From Bacillus sp. FJAT-27245 (lineage in GTDB: Bacteria > Bacillota > Bacilli > Bacillales > Cytobacillaceae): a stretch of 39,365 nt of DNA. Below the pieces are notes generated by a model. It saw only the letters and a list, made by a program, of their open reading frames with translations, was not told where the DNA came from and searched no databases. The position numbers were made by a program, and so were the translations under genes. The DNA lies in contig NZ_LIGI01000001.1 in NCBI RefSeq assembly GCF_001273955.1, positions 1,911,112 through 1,950,476 on the forward strand, written 5' to 3'. Each line of letters begins with the position of its first letter. Within the stretch, counting starts at the first letter, position 1. Positions 33,474 to 39,365 of this stretch are shown here, one piece after another.

Positions 33474-34094
33474 GTGGACCGGGATAATTGTGACTTTTCG
33501 CCAATGAAGCAATCATTGAAAAAGAATATTAACCAAGTGATAATGGCCTTGCAAAGTAGCTTGGAAACAATGGATGATGAAAATAATTGCCTCCTTGGAA
33601 ATTTTGAAAGGATAAAAAATCAATTCATACAAGTTGAAATGAATGCTGCTACCTTTTATCTAAACTGCTATTTGTCCCCGTTCACGGAAAAATATCCGGA
33701 AATATCGATTTGCCTACAAAACATGTCGGCCCGGAAACATGGCGGATTAATAGTCGTTAAACGTGAGGATTCCCTTGAGCCTTTCATGCATCCTGGTATC
33801 CCGATCGCAGCGGAATTGAGCCATTCCTTATTGGAATCAATCTTTTTTCCGGGAAACCCTTTGCATGATGGGGCTGTGCTCGTTCATCAAAACCATATCG
33901 TGTCCGCTGCCAATGTCCTCCCGCTCTCGCACAGAGATGTGGGTGATAAAAAACTGGGGACACGCCATCGGGCAGCCCTCGGTTTATCTGAAAAATGCGA
34001 CGCTCTCGTCCTCGTTGTATCTGAAGAGACCGGGAAAATATCTTTTGCTTTCAATGGGGGCCTGCACCCAATCACGACAGGAGAAATAATTTGA
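33474..34094 (+). CDS. cdaS: Diadenylate cyclase CdaS-type
   Basis: 206 residues. Residues 1-65 form the N-terminal two-helix YojJ segment (SLKKNINQVIMALQSSLET). The DisA_N catalytic domain follows: ARKHGGLIVVKREDSLEPF, FFPGNPLHDGAVLVHQNHIVSAANVLPLS, and the nucleotide-binding LGTRHRAALGLSE with its RHR motif. The active-site DGA and RHR are intact. It joins two ATP into cyclic di-AMP. In B. subtilis CdaS is expressed in the forespore and matters for germination. GTG start after AAAGAGGTGAG. No clear sporulation promoter is visible. Confidence 0.93.
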   Translation: MDRDNCDFSPMKQSLKKNINQVIMALQSSLETMDDENNCLLGNFERIKNQFIQVEMNAATFYLNCYLSPFTEKYPEISICLQNMSARKHGGLIVVKREDSLEPFMHPGIPIAAELSHSLLESIFFPGNPLHDGAVLVHQNHIVSAANVLPLSHRDVGDKKLGTRHRAALGLSEKCDALVLVVSEETGKISFAFNGGLHPITTGEII

Positions 34095-34189
34095 AGGCAA
34101 TGCCCGATTAACCCGGGGAGCAAATGTTTTTTTAAAAATGGATGTCATGTTACTCTTTTCAACAGACCTAATAAAAAACGTTTAACAAC

Positions 34190-34222
34190 AAGGACTTCCA
34201 CCCCGAAGTCCTTTTGTTTTTT
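34190..34222 (+). terminator. Terminator after cdaS
   Basis: AAGGACTTC / GAAGTCCTT perfect 9-bp stem with a 6-base loop, followed by TTGTTTTTT. Confidence 0.85.
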
Positions 34223-34332
34223 CTTTTTCCCAAAAGCCTCAACGAATTTACTCGAAGTAATCCTGCAAAATTTGAAATGAGCCCATTGTATGATTAAATA
34301 AAATAAGGAAGTTTTTGAAAGGGATGGTTTTT

Positions 34333-35124
34333 TTGCGAAAAAGAACTGTTGGCATCTGGATGATTGCATCAGCATTGTTCCTGTTGCTTTGGCTGGCGGG
34401 GCTCGTTTGGGCAGTAGGCGATTATTACGCGGGCAAGCCAGCGGAACCAAAGGCAAGGGAGCCAGAAACACCAATCCAGGCTAAAGCGGATGGGGGCCTC
34501 ACCATTGTCGCAATGGGCGATTCGCTCACGAGAGGGACCGGGGATGCAGCTGGCCGGGGTTATGTCGGCTATTTAGCCGATAGCTTGAAAAAGCGCTCCA
34601 AAGAGGACGTCAGGCTAGTCAACCTTGGCATTAATGGCCAAAGGTCGGAACAGCTCGCCCGGCAGGTACAGCAGGCTGAAGTCAAGCGGCAGCTCGGAAA
34701 TGCGGACATTGTCCTTATTACAATAGGGGGAAATGATTTATTCAGGGGCGGGCAGGGGCTCGTTGAATTCGACAAGCAGAAGCCTGAAGAAATCGAGAAG
34801 AAATTCCTCGCGAATGTAAACGTGATCCTCACGGAAATCAGGTCCGCGAATAAGGATGCAACCATTTATTTCATCGGACTTTACAACCCGTTTATTGAAC
34901 TTGCGGAAGGGAAGGAAATCTCGGCCGTCATTCGGCAATGGAATTTCGCGTCCGCAAATCTTGCCGCGAAGTTTGAAAAGGTGGTCTACGTCCCAACCTT
35001 TGATTTGTTTGAACAGAACGTAAACGATTATTTGTACACGGATAAATTCCACCCGAATACAAAAGGCTACCAGCTAATCGCAGACAGGGTGGCGGCATTG
35101 GTGGCATGGAAGGGGAAAAACTGA
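34333..35124 (+). CDS. SGNH/GDSL-family hydrolase, membrane-anchored
   Basis: About 263 residues. An N-terminal hydrophobic anchor (about 7-25, GIWMIASALFLLLWLAGLV) is followed by a Pro/Glu-rich linker and an SGNH domain. Block I is AMGDSLTRG with the nucleophilic Ser, block II contains LGINGQ, block III ITIGGNDLF, and block V DKFHPN with the catalytic Asp and His. It probably hydrolyses an ester outside the cell. The start is uncertain: TTG 34333 after AAAGGGATGG, ATG 34324, or TTG 34315. It precedes an ABC transporter, with its stop overlapping the next start (TGATG). Confidence 0.88.
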   Translation: MRKRTVGIWMIASALFLLLWLAGLVWAVGDYYAGKPAEPKAREPETPIQAKADGGLTIVAMGDSLTRGTGDAAGRGYVGYLADSLKKRSKEDVRLVNLGINGQRSEQLARQVQQAEVKRQLGNADIVLITIGGNDLFRGGQGLVEFDKQKPEEIEKKFLANVNVILTEIRSANKDATIYFIGLYNPFIELAEGKEISAVIRQWNFASANLAAKFEKVVYVPTFDLFEQNVNDYLYTDKFHPNTKGYQLIADRVAALVAWKGKN

Positions 35125-36035
35125 TGTCTTCCGTAACGCTTGAAGTAAAGGATTTGAAAAAAAGGATTGGCAAAAAAGAGATTATTAAGGGGATTTCCTT
35201 TGAGCTTCACAAAGGGGAGGTTTTCGGGTTCCTTGGCCCGAACGGCGCTGGAAAGACAACGACAATCAGGATGCTCGTCGGATTAATCAAGCCGACGTCG
35301 GGCACCATTTACGTCTGTGGGTACGATCTCAGGAAGGATTTCCCGGAAGCCATGCGTCATCTCGGCTGCATCGTCGAAAATCCGGAACTTTATCCGTATT
35401 TGTCGGGATGGGACAATCTCGCCCATTTCGCGAGGATGCTCGAAGGTGTCAGCGATGCCCGCATTTGGGAAGTCGTGCGGCTTGTCGGCCTGTCTGAACG
35501 GATTCATGACAAGGTGAAAACGTATTCTCTCGGGATGCGGCAGAGGCTCGGGATCGCCCAGGCGCTTCTCGGCAGCCCAAGTGTGCTCATTTTGGACGAG
35601 CCGACAAACGGCCTTGATCCGGCGGGGATCCGCGAAATGAGGGAGTTCATACGATTCCTCGCCGAAAAAGAGGGCTTGAGCGTCCTCGTATCGAGCCATC
35701 TGCTGAGTGAAATCCAGCTTTTATGCGACCGGGTGGCGATCATTTCAAAAGGCCGGGTCATAAAGACGGACACTGTTGCGGTCCTGCTCGGCAACCGGGA
35801 GCGGATTGCCTGGAAGCTCGCACCGTTTGAGGAAGGCAAAAAAATCCTCGGCACCCTTACAGCGATTGAAGTCACTGAAGATGGCACAATTTTAACGGAG
35901 TACAGCGCCAATAAAGCCGCGGAATGGAACAGGAAGCTTGTTGAAGCAGGCATCGCAGTCTCGGAAATGAACCGGAAGATGCCCGTCCTCGAAGACTTGT
36001 TCCTGGAGCTGACCGGGGGTGACACCATTGACTAA
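35124..36035 (+). CDS. ABC transporter ATP-binding protein
   Basis: 303 residues. Walker A GPNGAGKTT, Q-loop region near NPELYPYLSG, signature YSLGMRQRLGIAQALL, Walker B LILDEPTNGLD, and the H-loop SSHLL. The C-terminal ~80 residues resemble the extension in exporters of the BcrA/NatA type. It powers the permease that follows. The start is the ATG at 35124, which shares one base with the preceding stop and has GGAAGGGG upstream. Three genes from the hydrolase to the permease form one operon. Confidence 0.94.
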   Translation: MSSVTLEVKDLKKRIGKKEIIKGISFELHKGEVFGFLGPNGAGKTTTIRMLVGLIKPTSGTIYVCGYDLRKDFPEAMRHLGCIVENPELYPYLSGWDNLAHFARMLEGVSDARIWEVVRLVGLSERIHDKVKTYSLGMRQRLGIAQALLGSPSVLILDEPTNGLDPAGIREMREFIRFLAEKEGLSVLVSSHLLSEIQLLCDRVAIISKGRVIKTDTVAVLLGNRERIAWKLAPFEEGKKILGTLTAIEVTEDGTILTEYSANKAAEWNRKLVEAGIAVSEMNRKMPVLEDLFLELTGGDTID

Positions 36036-37008
36036 GCTCGTACATAATGAAATGCTCAAGCTTTTGGCTAAAAAAAGACTCCTGGTTATAGCTGCCATCA
36101 TCGCCGTCCTAGTCGCCCTGTTCACGTATGCGCAGCTACGCCAGGTTGAAACACAGCGCGAGCGCATGGGCACGAGCGATTGGAAGACAATTCTTCAGCA
36201 GCAAATCATCGACACGCAAAACAGGCTATCGTCGAGCCGGATTAGTGAGGAATGGAAGAAACAGCTGCAAATCAGCCTTCAGCAGCAGCAATACTACCTG
36301 GACCATAACATCAACCCATCCGAGCCCGGTGCGCCAACCTTTATGCGCATGTTCATCGAAAATTCAATTGACCTGTTCCTGCCGCTGATGGTCATGGTCA
36401 TCGCGAGCGACCTTGTGTCCTCGGAGCATAGCCAGGGCACCATTAAGCTATTGCTTACAAGACCCATTAAGCGCTGGCGGGTTCTGCTCAGCAAATACAT
36501 AACGCTATGCCTTTCCGTTTCCGTGATTGTCGCAATCATGGGTATTCTTTCGTATTTGATCTCCGGCATTGTGTTCGGGTACAAAGGTTGGGGCGCGCCA
36601 ATCCTGACCGGCTTTTCCGCGGTGGGAAGCACGCTTGATACATCAGGCGTCAAATTGGTTGACCAGTGGCAGTATTTATTGATGGAGTTCGGGCTTGTCT
36701 GGTTCGTCGCCATTGTTGTCGGCACGTTGTCGTTCATGCTCTCGGTATTAATTAGAAGTACGGCGGCCGGGATGGGCATCATGCTCGCGGCACTCATCTC
36801 AGGGGCTATTTTAAGCAACATGGTATCTTCATGGGAGTCCGCCAAATACTTGTTCATGGTCAACCTGAGGCTGACTGATTACATGACCGGCATCGCGCCC
36901 CCGATTGAAGGGATGACACTCTCATTCTCGCTCGCCGTCCTTCTGGCGTGGTGGGCTGCCGGGTTGTTCATCTCATTCTATGTATTTGTAAATCGGGATG
37001 TTTATTAA
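36028..37008 (+). CDS. ABC-2 type transporter permease
   Basis: About 326 residues. One helix near the N-terminus (RLLVIAAIIAVLVALFTYA), an extracytoplasmic stretch of about 90 residues rich in Gln, then five more helices. The motif VSSEHSQGTIKLLLTRPIKRWRVLLSKYI is the cytoplasmic coupling segment of ABC-2 permeases. TTG at 36028 is preferred, since GGGGGTGA sits just before it; GTG at 36019 is the alternative. It overlaps the ATPase gene. Substrate unknown; bacitracin-type resistance transporters have this build. Confidence 0.9.
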   Translation: MTKLVHNEMLKLLAKKRLLVIAAIIAVLVALFTYAQLRQVETQRERMGTSDWKTILQQQIIDTQNRLSSSRISEEWKKQLQISLQQQQYYLDHNINPSEPGAPTFMRMFIENSIDLFLPLMVMVIASDLVSSEHSQGTIKLLLTRPIKRWRVLLSKYITLCLSVSVIVAIMGILSYLISGIVFGYKGWGAPILTGFSAVGSTLDTSGVKLVDQWQYLLMEFGLVWFVAIVVGTLSFMLSVLIRSTAAGMGIMLAALISGAILSNMVSSWESAKYLFMVNLRLTDYMTGIAPPIEGMTLSFSLAVLLAWWAAGLFISFYVFVNRDVY

Positions 37009-37058
37009 TACTGGTTTTAATGGCGCTTTTTTGAAAATTTGACGATAGTAGTGATGTG

Positions 37059-37094
37059 ACCCCAAAAGTTAGACTTCACTCTAACTTTTGGGGT
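37059..37094. mobile_element. 15-bp palindrome resembling an IS3-family end
   Basis: ACCCCAAAAGTTAGA-CTTCAC-TCTAACTTTTGGGGT is a perfect 15-bp inverted repeat with a 6-base loop. The word CTAACTTTTGGGGTG matches the terminal inverted repeats of many Firmicute IS3-type elements as I recall. No transposase frame is present, so it is a relic end, a solo palindrome or a mini element. It lacks a T run, so it is not a typical terminator. Confidence 0.45.
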
Positions 37095-37363
37095 GCAGTA
37101 CATAGGAGTTGCTTTTTCAAAAAAGTTCTGTCGATAGGAATAGGAGCTGTTTATATTCTGGCGATAGTTGTAGAAGCTGTTTTTGTGAATATGTGTTGCG
37201 ATTTTAGGAATATTCGCATTTACTGTCGTTTCCTGCTTTTTCCATGGTTACCTGCCGCATAAAGAGGAAAAATAATGGAGTCAACATTATTTCGGAAAAA
37301 TAACGTTTTTTACATTTTTCATAAGAAATAATGGCAGCAATTTTTAAGAAGGCAGGAGATACA
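37095..37363. other. Gene-free stretch upstream of azoR
   Basis: AT-rich. It encodes a short hydrophobic stretch (KKVLSIGIGAVYILAIVVEA) without a credible start, possibly decayed. AATAATG at 37271-37277 is complementary to CATTATT at 37285-37291, a weak candidate operator for azoR. I see nothing else. Confidence 0.4.
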
Positions 37364-37999
37364 ATGGCGCAGGTTTTATACATCACCGCTCATCCCCATG
37401 ACGATACGGTTTCCTACAGCATGGCAGTTGGTAAAGCTTTTATCGAAGCGTACCGGGAAGCAAATCCCAATGACGAGGTGATCCACCTTGATTTGTACAA
37501 GGAGGATATTCCGCAAATAGACGTAGACGTTTTCAGCGGCTGGGGAAAACTTCGTTCGGGATCTTCGTTTGACGAGTTATCCAGCGAGGAAAAACGGAAA
37601 GTAACCCGGCTTGGCGAATTGACAGACCAGTTTGTCGCCGCAGACAAGTACGTGTTTGTAACGCCGCTCTGGAACTTTTCCTTCCCGCCTGTCATGAAAG
37701 CGTATATCGATTCCATCTGTACCGCAGGAAAAACATTCAAGTACACAGAAAAGGGACCAGTCGGGCTGTTGACTGATAAAAAAGCACTCCATATCCAGGC
37801 GCGTGGAGGCGTTTACGCGGAAGGACCAGCCGCGGCAATGGAAATGGGCCACCGCTATATCGGAATCATCATGCAGTTCTTTGGCATCCCATCCTTTGAT
37901 GGCCTGTTCGTCGAAGGGCAAAACCAGTTCCCCGACCGGGCACAGCAAATCAAGGAAGACGCCATCAGGAGAGCGCAGGAATTGGCAAAGACTTTTTAA
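37364..37999 (+). CDS. azoR: FMN-dependent NADH-azoreductase
   Basis: 211 residues; flavodoxin-like fold. [20 protein letters not shown] is the phosphate-binding start. [19 protein letters not shown] and the glycine-rich ARGGVYAEG are the FMN-binding loops typical of AzoR. It reduces azo dyes and quinones using NADH and protects against thiol-reactive electrophiles. ATG at 37364 after GGCAGGAG; the open frame upstream to 37331 is not needed. Length equals B. subtilis AzoR1 (about 208-211). Followed by a terminator. Confidence 0.94.
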   Translation: MAQVLYITAHPHDDTVSYSMAVGKAFIEAYREANPNDEVIHLDLYKEDIPQIDVDVFSGWGKLRSGSSFDELSSEEKRKVTRLGELTDQFVAADKYVFVTPLWNFSFPPVMKAYIDSICTAGKTFKYTEKGPVGLLTDKKALHIQARGGVYAEGPAAAMEMGHRYIGIIMQFFGIPSFDGLFVEGQNQFPDRAQQIKEDAIRRAQELAKTF

Positions 38000-38008
38000 T
38001 ACTTGGAT

Positions 38009-38040
38009 GGCACGGGGCTTTTACGGCGCCGTGCCTTTTG
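38009..38040 (+). terminator. Terminator of azoR
   Basis: GGCACGG / CCGTGCC stem with an extra GC pair inside, followed by TTTT. Confidence 0.75.
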
Positions 38041-38225
38041 AGGTTATACCAGCGAAAAGGAATTCAAATGGCAATCAAATCTCTGTTGAATGTTCTGATT
38101 GTCAAAAAAGGTGTCGTTCGAATTAACATGGCCGAAAAGGATAGGCTAAATCATGAAAAGGTGTCGCTCTAGAAAAATGAGTGATAACAATTTTAAAAAA
38201 ACGGTTGGTTGTAATTCGTCATTAT

Positions 38226-38640
38226 GCCATTTGGGCACTGAAGTAGCGTAACCTTTAGTTGCTGTCCAATTGGGTGCTTCATTTGGACAATGAAGCAGCG
38301 AGACCTTCAGTAGCTGTCCAAATCGGTGCCATATTTGGACACTGAAGTAGCGTAACCCCCCATTTGTTGTCCAAATCGGTGCGTTATTTGGACATTAAAG
38401 TTGCGCAACCTCCATTTGTTGTCCAAATCTTTGCCTTATTTGGACACCGAAGTAGCGCAACCCCCATTTGTTGTCCAAATCGGTGCCTTATTTGGACACC
38501 GAAGTAGCGCAACCTCCAATTGCTGTCCAAATCGGTGCCTTATTTGGACACCGAAGTAGCGTAACCTTCATTTGTTGTCCAAATCTCTACCTTATTTGGA
38601 CACCGAAGTAGCGAGACCTTAATTTGCTGTCCAAACTTCA
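38226..38640. repeat. Tandem array, eight 52-bp units with complementary ends
   Basis: TTTGG starts units at 38230, 38282, 38334, 38387, 38439, 38491, 38543 and 38595; all steps are 52 except one of 53. Each unit opens TTTGGACAC and ends TTGTCCAAAT, so TGTCCAAAT pairs with ATTTGGACA across a boundary with a 10-base loop. The same halves can pair inside a unit, and CGGTG with CACCG gives a competing fold in some units. Units 3-8 are very similar. The frame is not open. It lies beyond the azoR terminator. The flanks 38041-38225 and 38641-38890 show no gene. Confidence 0.93.
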
Positions 38641-38890
38641 AGTACCTTTGCACTCGCATCCCTTAAAAACCTGTTTTTAAAAATAATCACACTTTAGTTT
38701 TACTTGAATCCCCAGTGCATCCCCCAAAAGACCACAGTAGCGAATTAGATTAACCCAACCACCAAATTGCCTAGTCAAAAACCCAACGACCTGCTCTCCG
38801 CTTTCCGCAGATAAGGATAACCAATAGGATTAAAATTCTCATAAAATGCTCCTTTGGTTTATAATGGAAGAAAACGAGAGGGGATTGGAA

Positions 38891-39262
38891 ATGAAATTCA
38901 CTTTCAAACAACTTGACCATGTCCAGCTAGCCGCACCAAAAGGATGCGAGGAGGATGCGCGTCTATTTTACGCGAAAATATTAGGGTTTACGGAAATTGA
39001 AAAACCGCCTGCTTTAAAAAAGAGAGGCGGCGCTTGGTTTCAGAACGGAACTATCCAACTACATATCGGCGTCGAGGATCCGTTCCTTCCGGCAAAAAAG
39101 GCGCATCCCGCTTTTGAAATCGAGAATATCGAAATGTTAAAGGCCCATTTGAGGGGAAATGGGGTCGACATCATTGTCGATGAAAACCTTCCTGGCGCGA
39201 ACCGGTTTTATGCCGCGGACCCATTCGGCAACAGACTAGAATTCCTTGAGTGGATGAAGTAG
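38891..39262 (+). CDS. VOC-family (glyoxalase-like) protein
   Basis: 123 residues with two beta-alpha-beta-beta-beta modules: LDHVQLAAPKGCEEDARLFYAKILGF in the first, and HPAFEIENIEMLKAHL, then RFYAADPFGNRLEFLEW in the second. Metal ligands of the fold are suggested by the His in DHVQL, the His in QLHIGV and the Glu in RLEFLE. It could be a glyoxalase, bleomycin-resistance-like or dioxygenase-like protein; substrate unknown. I start at the ATG at 38891, since AGAGGGGA precedes it; the open frame begins 45 bases earlier. Confidence 0.88.
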   Translation: MKFTFKQLDHVQLAAPKGCEEDARLFYAKILGFTEIEKPPALKKRGGAWFQNGTIQLHIGVEDPFLPAKKAHPAFEIENIEMLKAHLRGNGVDIIVDENLPGANRFYAADPFGNRLEFLEWMK

Positions 39263-39263
39263 C

Positions 39264-39365
39264 CACAGAAGACTAGCCAGACGTGGATTCCATGAATGGT
39301 GAAATAAACACAGAAGACTACGCAGGCGCGCGTTCCATGAGCGGTGAAATAAACACAGAAGACTA
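39264..39365. repeat. Start of a 45-bp tandem array
   Basis: CACAGAAGACTA occurs at 39264, 39309 and 39354, an exact 45-base period, and the units share TTCCATGA-GGTGAAATAAA. Only two full units are visible; the array continues past the window edge. It starts two bases after the VOC gene stop. Confidence 0.85.

Noticed and set aside
37056-37262. 68-residue frame downstream of the palindrome
   Set aside because: It starts inside the palindrome, has no ribosome binding site and contains only one hydrophobic stretch; at best a decayed gene.
1048-38640. CRISPR arrays
   Set aside because: Units are contiguous with variable middles but the ends, not 24-40-bp repeats, are conserved; there are no unique spacers of constant length and no cas genes.

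Overview
The window looks like chromosomal DNA from a low-to-mid GC, spore-forming member of the Bacillaceae (Bacillus/Mesobacillus-like). Evidence: strong AAGGAGG-type ribosome binding sites, many TTG/GTG starts, a menaquinol aa3 oxidase operon (qoxABCD), an RsbR-type stressosome protein, a CdaS-type diadenylate cyclase, the small DUF1659/DUF2922/YvrJ genes and DUF3231/DUF2512 proteins. This placement is inference from gene families; no rRNA or tRNA is present to confirm it.

Layout. 1-1450: edge of a hairpin repeat, a small secreted protein gene (minus), a small membrane protein gene, and a 5-unit 52-bp repeat array. 1465-5336: qoxDCBA on the minus strand, with two palindromic candidate operators upstream. 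5692-8237: RsbR paralogue, DMT transporter, a NapD-like chaperone and a tiny ORF. 8273-8983: two paralogous holin-like genes (minus). 9139-12058: acyltransferase, small membrane protein, the DUF1659-DUF2922-YvrJ trio and a cold-shock protein. 12226-12395: a 51-bp tandem array. 12632-16914: sbcDC nuclease operon, followed by a hairpin array (16931-17156). 17250-18750: GNAT, a CxxC protein and DUF3231. 18932-21818: coaW and selB. 22118-23669 (minus): AI-2E-family permease and DUF2512. 23815-28771: iadA, then a marR-MMPL efflux operon with a promoter and overlapping palindrome. 28838-29118: an irregular ~90-bp repeat. 29390-30808: a NERD-domain protein with a C-terminal Cys4 cluster, and a small acidic protein. 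30983-32307 (minus): lemA-TPM envelope operon with a sigma-W-like promoter. 32614-37008: DedA, CdaS, and a GDSL hydrolase-ABC transporter operon. 37059-37999: an IS3-like palindrome and azoreductase. 38226-38640: an 8-unit 52-bp hairpin array. 38891-39365: VOC protein and the start of a 45-bp array.

How the genes fit together. Most genes are ordinary housekeeping or stress functions: terminal oxidation (Qox), double-strand break repair (SbcCD), cell-envelope stress (LemA/TPM, MMPL, DedA), second-messenger synthesis (CdaS) and the general stress response (RsbR). SelB is the only selenocysteine component in view; selA, selD and tRNA-Sec must be elsewhere if the pathway works.

The most unusual signal lies between genes. 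At least six intergenic tandem arrays of different sequence lie downstream of genes. Three of them (1048, 16931, 38226) share one design: a unit of about 52 bp with complementary half-sites at its two ends, so that hairpins can form inside a unit or across unit boundaries. The shared period of 52 bp, which is not a multiple of 3 and is close to five helical turns, with unrelated stem sequences is the pattern I consider most worth following up.
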